From contig NZ_CP082833.1 in assembly GCF_021278985.1 (NCBI RefSeq), forward strand, positions 4,588,001 through 4,652,000: a DNA stretch of 64,000 bases. Reading direction: 5' to 3'. Source of the DNA: Citrobacter rodentium NBRC 105723 = DSM 16636 (GTDB lineage: Bacteria; Pseudomonadota; Gammaproteobacteria; Enterobacterales; Enterobacteriaceae). How positions within the stretch are numbered: the first letter of the stretch is position 1; each line of letters opens with the position of its first letter. The notes beneath the pieces are model-generated. The model did not search any database. It saw nothing but the letters and a program-made list of their open reading frames with translations, and was not told the origin of the DNA. A program made the translations under genes and the position numbers. Positions 52,064-60,341 of the stretch are shown here, in pieces.

Positions 52064-53549
52064 ACGCCATCTCCAGCCCTAAGCGGTAATACTGTTCTTC
52101 AGGGGCATCACTCTCCTTCATTAGCTGAATAAGTCGCGCGATCATTCTGGCCTCAATTGCCTCATCCTTAATGGGATTGAGTTGCTGAGGATCGTTGTGC
52201 AGATCGAACAGCAGATGGCCGACCTCGTTAACGCCCTGATATTTTTCTCTGGCAGGGATGCGCAATATCGGTAGCCCCCTGGTAAAGCGAAAAGGCGGAG
52301 CAAGCGCCAGCACTTTCAACTCCTCAATCGAATAGCGGCTGTTCATTTTAGTGGGCATCAGGGTGTAGTTCGCTATGCTATGCTCGCGCCCCGGCAGCGC
52401 CGCGCGCATATAAACGTAGCGCCCGTCAGTAACGTTCACATGCCCGCTGAATACGCCGAACAGCGCCGCGTCGCGCACGGGCCTGTCGCTGGCAAACGTT
52501 GCGGCAAGAGAATGTCCCTGTACATCAGGGGGAATCGGCTGCTGAAAGAAATCATACAGCATCGGCGCCCAGTCAATCATCTGCACCAGCGCCTGTCGGC
52601 GTTCGCCCTGCGCCGCGCTGCGTGGATCCCAGATAAACAGCGGATTGTTAGCCACCTCGTTATAATACGGCATCTGGTTTTTCGCCCACCAGCCATGCTC
52701 GCCCAGCAAAAAGCCGTGGTCCGTACCGACAATAAGCAGGGTGTCGCGCCAGAGATCGTACCTGTCCATCAGATCGAGAATGCGCCCTAAATTTCGGTCG
52801 CACATCGAAACCAGCGCGCGATAGCAACAACGGATATGTTCAACCGCCTCTTCACTCTCGCATACTTTACCTCGTGGCCAGTCGTAGTGCGGCCCCTGCC
52901 AGCTATCTTCATAAAGCGAAAGGTACGCCTGCGGAGCATAAAACGGCTCATGCGGGTCGAAGGTTTCCACCTGCAGCAGCCAGTTATCCTCGCCATGATT
53001 TTTTTCCAGAAAAGCACAACCTGCGTCAAACACTCTGGTCTGCGGAAAATCTGCCTCCTGCTGAATACATTCGCGGTTCGCCCAGTCATGCCGCCACAGC
53101 CCGGAGACGCCGCCGCCGGTTTGCTTTTGCGGCACCCGCAACACGGGTGGAACAGGCGGCTCCGCGACGCTAGCCTGCCAGTGGTCCCCCTCCTGACCTC
53201 GAATAATTTCCCATGAGCTGTAGCGGTTATGATAATTACCGCCGCCATCTTCCCAGTAATGCAGATGATCGCTGATCAAATGCGTATAGATTCCGGCTTG
53301 CTTCAATTGCTCCGGCATTGAATCATCAAAAGGCTCCAGCGGCCCCCATTCCCGGTGTAAAAAATTATAGCGCCCGGTGTGTATTTCCCGCCGGGCGGGC
53401 ATACAAGGCATACTGCCAACATAGCTATTTTCAAACGTTACGCAATGCTCCGCCAGACGCTGAAAATTTGGCGCAACCGTTAATCTGTCGCCATAGGCAG
53501 GTAAGTATTTTTTATTCAGACTATCAAATAAAAGAATTATGGCTTTCAT
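52062..53549 (-). CDS. Cytoplasmic Cys-type sulfatase
   Basis: 495 residues. The sulfatase signature SMPCMPARREIHTGR places Cys 49 in C-x-P-x-R, the residue converted to formylglycine. Metal-site segments are FDSLNKKYLPAYG near the N-terminus (a single Asp where many sulfatases have two) and GTDHGFLLGEHG (about 275). There is no signal peptide, so it works in the cytoplasm, unlike most sulfatases of Gram-negatives. It hydrolyses a sulfate ester of unknown type. It is the last gene of an EIIC-EIIB-sulfatase operon, so its substrate is probably a sulfated compound taken up by the PTS. No maturase (anSME) gene is in the window. Confidence 0.85.
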   Translation of the reverse strand: MKAIILLFDSLNKKYLPAYGDRLTVAPNFQRLAEHCVTFENSYVGSMPCMPARREIHTGRYNFLHREWGPLEPFDDSMPEQLKQAGIYTHLISDHLHYWEDGGGNYHNRYSSWEIIRGQEGDHWQASVAEPPVPPVLRVPQKQTGGGVSGLWRHDWANRECIQQEADFPQTRVFDAGCAFLEKNHGEDNWLLQVETFDPHEPFYAPQAYLSLYEDSWQGPHYDWPRGKVCESEEAVEHIRCCYRALVSMCDRNLGRILDLMDRYDLWRDTLLIVGTDHGFLLGEHGWWAKNQMPYYNEVANNPLFIWDPRSAAQGERRQALVQMIDWAPMLYDFFQQPIPPDVQGHSLAATFASDRPVRDAALFGVFSGHVNVTDGRYVYMRAALPGREHSIANYTLMPTKMNSRYSIEELKVLALAPPFRFTRGLPILRIPAREKYQGVNEVGHLLFDLHNDPQQLNPIKDEAIEARMIARLIQLMKESDAPEEQYYRLGLEMA

Positions 53550-53558
53550 GCGTTAACC

Positions 53559-53879
53559 TTAACTTTTTATCAGATGAGGAAAATGCACCTTTACCACATC
53601 ATAAATTTGCTGAGCGATTTTTTCTCCGTCCATAATATTTTCAATGGGAATAAGATATTGCCCCTGCTTCGGGTCCAGACTGACCACGTCTAAAAGTTTT
53701 TTCGAAATGGCATAAATATCAGCCCAGTCGGTAAAACCACCCACTTCGCCTGCTGCCGTATGTTCCATATCGCATTTAAAGTCATATTTCGCCAGCGCTT
53801 TTTTCACTACCGTCTGTAGCATCACGCTGCTGCCAACTCCATAACCGCAGACAAATAAAACATTGATATTATCTTTCAT
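53559..53879 (-). CDS. PTS EIIB, UlaB/SgaB-like
   Basis: 106 residues from ATG 53879, which sits 6 bases after AAGGA; ATG 53885 lies directly on it. N-terminal phosphorylation loop NVLFVCGYGVGSS with the active Cys. Rossmann-like fold of ascorbate/galactitol-type EIIB. It receives phosphate from a EIIA (none is encoded here) and passes it to the substrate bound by EIIC. It ends 9 bases before the sulfatase and starts 29 bases after the EIIC stop. Confidence 0.85.
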   Translation of the reverse strand: MKDNINVLFVCGYGVGSSVMLQTVVKKALAKYDFKCDMEHTAAGEVGGFTDWADIYAISKKLLDVVSLDPKQGQYLIPIENIMDGEKIAQQIYDVVKVHFPHLIKS

Positions 53880-53908
53880 TTTCATTCCTTAATAATTAAT
53901 CGCGTGAA

Positions 53909-55216
53909 TTAGCCCGCAAAAGGCCCAAGCTGGAAAGTTGAGGCAATAAACTTCAGCACTTCGCATACGGCTGGCCATAGCGTTGCCCAGTCGAAAATAC
54001 CGGTCCAGCCGACACCGTCTTTAGCCAGTCCGCTCAACGGAATAGCCCAAACCGTTCCAAACGTCTGAATAATACCTAACAGAAAAGTACAGATAATAAC
54101 GGAGCGATAACCGCCGAGACGATTCGCTAACACGCCAATGGGGCCACCGGAAAAGAAGAGCGGAACGAAACCCGGCAACACCATAATCGGGCTATGGACC
54201 AGCAACAATATTCCCATCGAGAAAATCGTACCGAAGGTACAAAAAACGAAGCCCAGCGTGGCTGCATTCGGTGAAAACGGCAGTAAGGCCGCGACGTCAA
54301 CGGCGGGTATCGCATTGGGAATAAAGCGATCCTGCCAGCCTTTAAAGGAGCCGTTGATTTCACCCACCATCATGCGTACGCCCTGCAGCAGAATAACCAT
54401 ATACATTGAGAACTGCAGGCCGAGGTTGATAATGTAGATGTACCAGGGTTTCCCTTTCGCCATCAGTTGAACGTTATCCGTCCCGGTGGACAGCAGAAAA
54501 CCGCCGACAAACAGGGTCATAACAATAGCGATAGCCGTGACATTATGGTTAAAGATTGCTAACCAGCCCGGCAGCTTTAAATTTTCCGCGTCGTGCTTTT
54601 GCGGATCGCCAAATTTATGCGCGAATTTTGAAAAAAACCATAATCCAAGCATCTGGTTATGGGCGATTGTAAACCCCGCATTATTGGTAATTTTCGCCAC
54701 AGGACCGGCAATAAGCGTGGTGGCAAACGCCCAGAATAGTCCGGTGAGGATACCGGCGATAATAATCGACTGTACCCAGCCAAAACCGAGCCAGAAGACA
54801 ATCAGCCACAGCACCGCCTGAGAATGCGACACGCCAGTATTGCCGGTTAAGAATATCCCTTTCGCTCCGGTAAACCTGCCGAATAAAACGAGTAAGAGAT
54901 TGGTAAAAAAGGCCAGGACAAAAACGTAGCCGACATAGCCAAAATTATCGCCGAGGGCAATTTGCGTCGCTGCTTTCATGGCATAGGAATCCATTAAATA
55001 ACCATGAACGCCATACGCTTTGCTTACCGCTTCGGCAACAGGTTTAAACGTGGCGGAAAATTGAAACCCGCCAAATAAAACCATCATCAGGCCGACCATT
55101 GCGCTGACCATACCGGTAATTATCTTGATGGGCGATTTTTTATCGAGGGTATAGCCGATACCCACCAGTAGACCAATTAATATTGCAGGTTCCGTTAAAA
55201 ACGTCTTGGATGACAT
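53909..55216 (-). CDS. PTS EIIC, UlaA/SgaT-like permease, probable 5' frameshift
   Basis: 435 residues if read from ATG 55216: about 10-11 hydrophobic segments with LTGNTGVSHSQAVLWLIVFW, KLPGWLAIFNHNVTAI and PGFVPLFFSGGPIGVLANRL, the order of UlaA (ascorbate) permeases. However, ATG 55216 has no ribosome site and follows an in-frame stop. An ATG at 55235 has GGAGGGCGAGGGG before it and encodes MFAKIIDVIQDV, which resembles the family N-terminus but is one base out of frame. Removing one base from the five A at 55197-55201 (plus strand) fuses both parts into a normal-length start. So the gene is either frameshifted, started late, or has a sequence error. Substrate unknown. Confidence 0.75.
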   Translation of the reverse strand: MSSKTFLTEPAILIGLLVGIGYTLDKKSPIKIITGMVSAMVGLMMVLFGGFQFSATFKPVAEAVSKAYGVHGYLMDSYAMKAATQIALGDNFGYVGYVFVLAFFTNLLLVLFGRFTGAKGIFLTGNTGVSHSQAVLWLIVFWLGFGWVQSIIIAGILTGLFWAFATTLIAGPVAKITNNAGFTIAHNQMLGLWFFSKFAHKFGDPQKHDAENLKLPGWLAIFNHNVTAIAIVMTLFVGGFLLSTGTDNVQLMAKGKPWYIYIINLGLQFSMYMVILLQGVRMMVGEINGSFKGWQDRFIPNAIPAVDVAALLPFSPNAATLGFVFCTFGTIFSMGILLLVHSPIMVLPGFVPLFFSGGPIGVLANRLGGYRSVIICTFLLGIIQTFGTVWAIPLSGLAKDGVGWTGIFDWATLWPAVCEVLKFIASTFQLGPFAG

Positions 55217-55409
55217 CTATAATTTTAGCAAACATTATCCCCTCGCCCTCCGTAAGCGAAATTTCTTATCGTCAATTCATATGCCCTTTGCTGAAATGTC
55301 TGACTGCTTCGTGAAAGCCCTTTTTCCTGTGCGTTAATATTTCCGTGTCGCTGCTGTTACTGCACTCTAATAATCAAATTATGTCATTAAAAGATTTTTA
55401 TTGCTTATT

Positions 55410-55425
55410 TGTGATTTCATTTGCA
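55410..55425 (-). promoter_or_regulatory. Candidate CRP site for the PTS-sulfatase operon
   Basis: Minus strand TGCAAATGAAATCACA, i.e. TGCAA-N6-TCACA against TGTGA-N6-TCACA. It is about 175-190 bases before the EIIC start region. CRP control is usual for PTS sugar operons; match judged by eye. Confidence 0.5.
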
Positions 55426-55440
55426 AAAATAGAGCAATAT

Positions 55441-55485
55441 ATAATCATGATCGATCGGATATTTTCACCGATCGATCATGATTAT
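55441..55485. repeat. Perfect 18-bp inverted repeat
   Basis: ATAATCATGATCGATCGG, 9-base spacer, then the exact reverse complement. It lies 44 bases after the rlmC stop (minus strand) and upstream of the PTS operon. It holds several GATC (Dam) sites. It may be an operator or a terminator-like hairpin for rlmC, but no T-run follows it. Confidence 0.85.
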
Positions 55486-55528
55486 TATTAGATCTGAATA
55501 GTCGGGAAGGTTGTATTTGCGAGGTGTA

Positions 55529-56656
55529 TTAGTTTCTGATCAACAGCGTCAATACTTCATAATGCGCGGTATGGGGGAACATATCGAAAAGCTGAACGCG
55601 TTCGATGCGATAGCCCGCCAAACTGGCGATATCTTTTGCCATCGTCTGCGCATTGCAGCTGGAATAAATAATAAATTGCGGCGCCATTTTACCGAGATAG
55701 TCGCACAGCGCTTTGCCGATGCCGCGACGCGGCGGATTAACCAGCACCAGCTGCGGCACGCTTTCCTGCGCGGTGGCGAACCGGGTGGAGTCCAGCGCCT
55801 GAAACTGCAAATTTGTTAATCCCAGTTCAGCGGCAGATTGCGTCGCGCAGGCAATCGCCTCGGGGGAGATCTCAATGCCGGTTAGCCGCATCTCCGGCGT
55901 GGCGCAGTGCAGACCAAAGCCACCGACGCCGCAGAACAGATCCCACATATGCGTAACCGGCAGCTGACGCACCCAGTCACGCGCCGTGGCGTACAGCCGA
56001 CTCGCCACCGTCGGGTTGGTCTGGAAGAAGCTTTGCGGGCGGATCCACAGCGGCACATTGTTAAAACGCTCCGCCAGCGCCTGCTGTTCGGTCAGGAAAA
56101 TTTCTCTCTCCCCTTCCATAATCGCCATATGCACCGGCTGCAAATTGACGCTGATTACCTTCAGTTGCGGTAGCTGCGCCTGTAGCCACGGCAGCGCGGC
56201 GCGCAGTTGGGCAAGCTTATTTTCCGAGCGCAGAACAAAGCGCAGCATCATCCCGCCATCCAGCTGGCTTTCGGTCAGCAGAAGATACTTCAGCTCGCCG
56301 CGTCTGCGCGCCACGTTATAAGGCGTTAACCCCGCACGGGCGATAAACGGCTTCAGCGCGGCAAAAACAGGAGCAAAGGACGCGGGATACAGCGGACAGT
56401 CGCACAGATCCTCCGGCGTTCCGTCGCGATGCAGCATCCCGAGCAGCGGTTTTTCTACGCTGCCGCTGACCACCATTTTCGCTTTATTGCGAAAGGCCCG
56501 CTCCGGGCCGCTGACCGGCGCGCACCACTCCGCCACCGGGAAACCGGCAAGCAGATGGTGAAGATCGGCCATTTTAGCGGAGAGCTGCTCGCCTGGCGGC
56601 TGCGTGAGCCACTGGCAGGAGCGGCAGCGGCCAGCGTCATAAAGTGCGCAATGCAT
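55529..56656 (-). CDS. rlmC: 23S rRNA m5U747 methyltransferase RlmC
   Basis: 375 residues, the E. coli length. Fe-S cluster cysteines at 3, 11 and 14 (MHCALYDAGRCRSC) and near 87 (EDLCDCPLY). SAM-binding DLFCGVGGFGLHCA, VLVNPPRRGIGK, and the catalytic Cys in YSSCNAQTMAKD. It methylates U747 of 23S rRNA. Transcribed alone, downstream of ybjO. Confidence 0.97.
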   Translation of the reverse strand: MHCALYDAGRCRSCQWLTQPPGEQLSAKMADLHHLLAGFPVAEWCAPVSGPERAFRNKAKMVVSGSVEKPLLGMLHRDGTPEDLCDCPLYPASFAPVFAALKPFIARAGLTPYNVARRRGELKYLLLTESQLDGGMMLRFVLRSENKLAQLRAALPWLQAQLPQLKVISVNLQPVHMAIMEGEREIFLTEQQALAERFNNVPLWIRPQSFFQTNPTVASRLYATARDWVRQLPVTHMWDLFCGVGGFGLHCATPEMRLTGIEISPEAIACATQSAAELGLTNLQFQALDSTRFATAQESVPQLVLVNPPRRGIGKALCDYLGKMAPQFIIYSSCNAQTMAKDIASLAGYRIERVQLFDMFPHTAHYEVLTLLIRN

Positions 56657-56709
56657 ACAAAAACCTTGAAACGATCGGGGCGACGATTATACACATTATT
56701 CGCGCTTTT

Positions 56710-56746
56710 GCAGGCCGGATAAGGCATACACACTGCCGTCCGGCCC
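56710..56746. repeat. REP element
   Basis: GCCGGATAAGGC and GCCGTCCGGCCC halves form a REP-type palindrome between ybjO and rlmC. Confidence 0.7.
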
Positions 56747-56758
56747 ATTACGTCAGCG

Positions 56759-57238
56759 TTACTGAAGCTGAAAAAACCGGCGGCTCGCGGCGGGGACAAA
56801 CAGCAGACACAGCACCAGCGCGTCCGGCAGCTTTTGCATCGCCAGCGAATGCAGTATCTCGCGCTTCGACTCTCCGGCGATGCTGAACAGCTCCGGATAA
56901 CCGTAGCCCAGCGAGGCCGCCCATAAATAGCCCGCCGCGGTAACCTGAGTCAGCAGATAAATCCAGCGCGCCCAGTTGCGCCCTTTCACCAGCGAAAAGG
57001 CGCACCAGATTTCGATAAACACCAGCGCCAGGCTGCTGAGAAACACCAGCGTCAGGCTCCATGTCTGTACGCTGCGGTAAATGAACTCGCCTAAACCGCG
57101 GGCGCCGAGCGTGTTGACGATCATCAGCACGTCGAGACAGCGGATCATGATAATGGCGAGCGCCGCCACCTGCACCAGCGCAGGGACGTTAGGTCGTGCG
57201 TGCGAATGATGTGTTTTCTTTAACAATCCCACTGTCAT
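56759..57238 (-). CDS. ybjO: Inner-membrane protein YbjO (DUF2593)
   Basis: 159 residues, near the E. coli length (162). Four predicted membrane helices (about 25-45, 62-80, 90-108, 135-150), with LVFIEIWCAFSLVKGRNWAR and SLAMQKLPDALVLCLLFVPA. Function unknown. Downstream of potI with a 59-base gap on the same strand; likely read-through from the pot operon. Confidence 0.88.
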   Translation of the reverse strand: MTVGLLKKTHHSHARPNVPALVQVAALAIIMIRCLDVLMIVNTLGARGLGEFIYRSVQTWSLTLVFLSSLALVFIEIWCAFSLVKGRNWARWIYLLTQVTAAGYLWAASLGYGYPELFSIAGESKREILHSLAMQKLPDALVLCLLFVPAASRRFFQLQ

Positions 57239-57297
57239 ACTTCCCTGAAAAACAGTGCTGCGTCAGGCGCGGCACTTCACCGGAAAGTGTAATTGCT

Positions 57298-58143
57298 TCA
57301 TCCGCGTCTTGCACGCTGGATATCACGGATTCGCTGCTTTTCCGTACGCGCCATCAGATACCAGGCGATAAAACCGACAATACCGACTACGCCGAGGATC
57401 AGCGTGGCGAGGGCGTTGATTTCCGGGTTCACGCCCATCCGCACGCTGGAGAAGACCAGCATCGGCAGCGTGGTCGCGCCGGGACCGGAAACAAAGCTGG
57501 CAATCACCAGATCGTCAAGCGACAGGGTAAACGCCAGCAGCCAGCCGGAAATAATCGCCGGCATAATCATTGGCAAGGTAATCACAAAGAACACCTTCAG
57601 CGGCGTGGCGCCCAGATCCATCGCTGCCTCTTCGATAGAGCTATCCAGTTCGCGCAAGCGCGAGGAGATCACCACCGCCACATACGCCGTACAGAAGGTG
57701 ACGTGCGCCAGCCAGATGGTCAACATGCCGCGATCCGACGGCCAGCCAATGACATGACCGAGCGCGACAAACAGCAGCAGCAGGGAAAGACCGGTGATGA
57801 CGTCCGGCATAACCAGCGGCGCGGTGATCATAAACGCAAAGCCGTTAGCGCCGCGAAAACGGCCAAAGCGCACCATCACCACCGCCGCAATGGTGCCGAG
57901 GATCGCCGCCATCGTCGCCGCACAGGCGGCAATCGTCAGGCTTAAGCCGACGGCGCTCATCATCGCATCGTCGCGAAACAGTTCGCCGTACCAGCGCGTC
58001 GACCAACCCGCCCATACCGTCACCAGTTTAGAACTGTTGAAAGAGTAGATTACCAGCATCAGCATCGGCGCATAGAGAAAGGTGAAGCCCGCCACCAGGA
58101 TCGCGATGCGCCAGGGCGAGCGTATTACCGGTAAGTTGTTCAT
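57298..58143 (-). CDS. potI: Putrescine ABC transporter permease PotI
   Basis: 281 residues as in E. coli. Six helices; EAA loop region EEAAMDLGATPLKVFFVITL. Inner-membrane half of the PotFGHI putrescine importer. Overlaps potH by four bases. Confidence 0.97.
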   Translation of the reverse strand: MNNLPVIRSPWRIAILVAGFTFLYAPMLMLVIYSFNSSKLVTVWAGWSTRWYGELFRDDAMMSAVGLSLTIAACAATMAAILGTIAAVVMVRFGRFRGANGFAFMITAPLVMPDVITGLSLLLLFVALGHVIGWPSDRGMLTIWLAHVTFCTAYVAVVISSRLRELDSSIEEAAMDLGATPLKVFFVITLPMIMPAIISGWLLAFTLSLDDLVIASFVSGPGATTLPMLVFSSVRMGVNPEINALATLILGVVGIVGFIAWYLMARTEKQRIRDIQRARRG

Positions 58144-59093
58144 CCGTGCGCTCCTCCACTTTTCTGCTGATGCTTATGGAACCACATGATCGGGACGATC
58201 AGCAGCAGCAGCATGACAATCGCCACCGCCGAGGCCACCGGCCAGTCGCGGTTATTAAAGAACTCCTGCCACAGTACGCGGCCAATCATGATGCTGTCCG
58301 GCCCGCCGAGCAGTTCCGGGATCACAAACTCCCCTACCGCCGGAATAAACACCAGCATCGAACCGGCGATGATACCGCCTTTAGTCAACGGCACGATCAC
58401 GGTGAAGAAGGTTTTCAGCGGACGCGCGCCGAGGTCAAGCGACGCTTCCACCAGCGAGTAGTCGATTCGCGTCAGCGCGGTGTAAATCGGCAGCACCATA
58501 AACGGCAGATAGGCATAAACAATACCGATATAGACCGCCAGGTTGGTATGCAGAATGGTCAGCGGCTGGTCGATGACCCCCAGCCACAGCAGAAAATTAT
58601 TCAGCACGCCGTTATTTTTCAGGATCCCCATCCAGGCATACACGCGAATAAGAAACGAAGTCCACGACGGCAGGATCACCAGCAGCAGCAGAATATTGCG
58701 CGTCGACGGCTTGCTGTGCGCCACCGCCCAGGCCAGCGGATAGCCCAGCAGTAAGCAGCATAACGTGGAGATCCCCGCCACCTGTAGCGACTGTAAATAG
58801 GCCTCGAAATAGAGCGGATCGTCGGTGAGTTGCAGAAAATTATTGAGATTGAGGGTAAGCGCCAGCTGGCCGTCGGCCCAGGACATGAGCTCGCTGTACG
58901 GCGGGATCGCCCGCGCCATCTCCGCCAGACTGATTTTAAAGACAATCAAAAACGGCAGCAGAAACAGCAGGATAAGCCAGACGTAGGGTAAGGCGATGAC
59001 CAGCTTGCGTCCGTGCTTCATCTGCGCGCGCGCCAGCCACAGCCGGAAACCGCCCGCTGTGACTCCGCGCATCGAAGGTTCAGGTGTACTCAT
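58140..59093 (-). CDS. potH: Putrescine ABC transporter permease PotH
   Basis: 317 residues. Six helices, EAA loop EASLDLGARPLKTFFTVIVP. Pairs with PotI in the membrane. Starts nine bases after potG; charged N-terminal extension before the first helix is typical. Confidence 0.97.
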   Translation of the reverse strand: MSTPEPSMRGVTAGGFRLWLARAQMKHGRKLVIALPYVWLILLFLLPFLIVFKISLAEMARAIPPYSELMSWADGQLALTLNLNNFLQLTDDPLYFEAYLQSLQVAGISTLCCLLLGYPLAWAVAHSKPSTRNILLLLVILPSWTSFLIRVYAWMGILKNNGVLNNFLLWLGVIDQPLTILHTNLAVYIGIVYAYLPFMVLPIYTALTRIDYSLVEASLDLGARPLKTFFTVIVPLTKGGIIAGSMLVFIPAVGEFVIPELLGGPDSIMIGRVLWQEFFNNRDWPVASAVAIVMLLLLIVPIMWFHKHQQKSGGAHG

Positions 59094-59102
59094 TTTCGCT
59101 CC

Positions 59103-60236
59103 TTAAACCGTCAACACCACACAGCTGTCGGCATCCCAGCACAACCGCACCTCATCGCCCCAGGTAGGCAGCCCTTTACGGTAGCGATGGGCGTTCTGTA
59201 GCTGGGCGCTGATCATCTGCCCACTTTTCAGGCGAACGTGGTAAATGGAGAGATCGCCAAGATAGGCGATATGCACCACTTCCCCGATGGCAAAGTTAAA
59301 GCCATCGGCGGGCGGTTCCTCACAGAGCTCGATCTTTTCCGGACGCAGCGCCACATATACCGGCACGTTGTCCATCACCGACGCATCCGGATCGACCTTC
59401 AGCGGATGCACCAGCCCCGGCGAATAGAGCACCAACCCGTCCTCCTGGCGCTCTTTCAGTACGCCTTCAAAAACGTTGACCGAACCGATAAACTCCGCGC
59501 TGTAACGGGTCGTCGGATGCTCGTAAATCTCTTCCGGCTCGCCAATCTGCACAAACTTGCCGCGATTCATGATCGCAATGCGCCCGGCCATCGTCATGGC
59601 TTCTTCCTGATCGTGAGTCACCATGACGCAGGTCGCGCCCACGCGCTCCAGAATATCCACCACTTCTAGCTGCATCCGGTCGCGCAGCTTTTTATCCAGC
59701 GCGCCCATCGGTTCGTCGAGCAGCAGGAGTTTTGGCCGTTTCGCCAGGCTTCGCGCCAGCGCCACGCGCTGACGCTGGCCGCCGGAAAGCTGGTGCGGCT
59801 TGCGTCTGGCGAACTCCTGCATATGCACCAGCCCCAGCATCTCCTCGACCCGGCTGGCGATTTCCGCTTTCGGCAGTTTGTCCTGCTTCAGACCAAAGGC
59901 GATATTCTGTTCCACCGTCATATGGGGAAACAGCGCGTAGGACTGAAACATCATATTGATGGGACGCAGATAGGGCGGAACGTGGGCCAGATCGACGCCA
60001 TCGAGCATAATCTGCCCGCTGGTAGGCTGTTCGAAGCCAGCCAGCATACGCAGCAGCGTCGATTTTCCGCAGCCGGATGCGCCCAGCAGGGCAAAAATTT
60101 CGCCTTTGTAAATTGTCAGACTGACATCATCCACCGCGTGTTGACCGTCAAAAGATTTGGTCAGGTTACGGATTTCCAGCAGCGGCGTCAGCGCTTTGCG
60201 GGTTTTCGCCTGCGGGCGAGGTGTGGCATCATTCAC
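59103..60236 (-). CDS. potG: Putrescine ABC transporter ATPase PotG
   Basis: 377 residues from GTG 60236, giving the E. coli length; GGAGAG lies 7 bases before it. Walker A GASGCGKST, signature LSGGQRQRVALARSL, Walker B LLLLDEPMGALD, and a C-terminal TOBE domain (about 290-375). Energy unit of PotFGHI. Confidence 0.97.
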   Translation of the reverse strand: MNDATPRPQAKTRKALTPLLEIRNLTKSFDGQHAVDDVSLTIYKGEIFALLGASGCGKSTLLRMLAGFEQPTSGQIMLDGVDLAHVPPYLRPINMMFQSYALFPHMTVEQNIAFGLKQDKLPKAEIASRVEEMLGLVHMQEFARRKPHQLSGGQRQRVALARSLAKRPKLLLLDEPMGALDKKLRDRMQLEVVDILERVGATCVMVTHDQEEAMTMAGRIAIMNRGKFVQIGEPEEIYEHPTTRYSAEFIGSVNVFEGVLKERQEDGLVLYSPGLVHPLKVDPDASVMDNVPVYVALRPEKIELCEEPPADGFNFAIGEVVHIAYLGDLSIYHVRLKSGQMISAQLQNAHRYRKGLPTWGDEVRLCWDADSCVVLTV

Positions 60237-60267
60237 GGGGTGCTCTCCGGCATAAAACAAAAATCGT

Positions 60268-60320
60268 GCAGACGCCCCCTTTCGGTGCGTCTGTAGCCGG
60301 GCGGCGCACGCCAGCCCGGC
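60268..60320 (-). terminator. Hairpins in the potF-potG gap
   Basis: Two stems: GCCGGGC / GCCCGGC at 60296-60320 and AGACGC / GCGTCT at 60270-60292, the latter followed on the minus strand by GCACGATTTTTG. They probably stabilise potF mRNA and reduce read-through into potG, giving more binding protein than transporter. Confidence 0.65.
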
Positions 60321-60341
60321 CTCAGTCAGACTGACGAAAGG

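Noticed and set aside
55441..55485. Intrinsic terminator for rlmC
   Set aside because: The stem is perfect but AT/GATC-rich, 44 bases after the stop and without a T-run in either direction; kept as a palindrome of unknown use.
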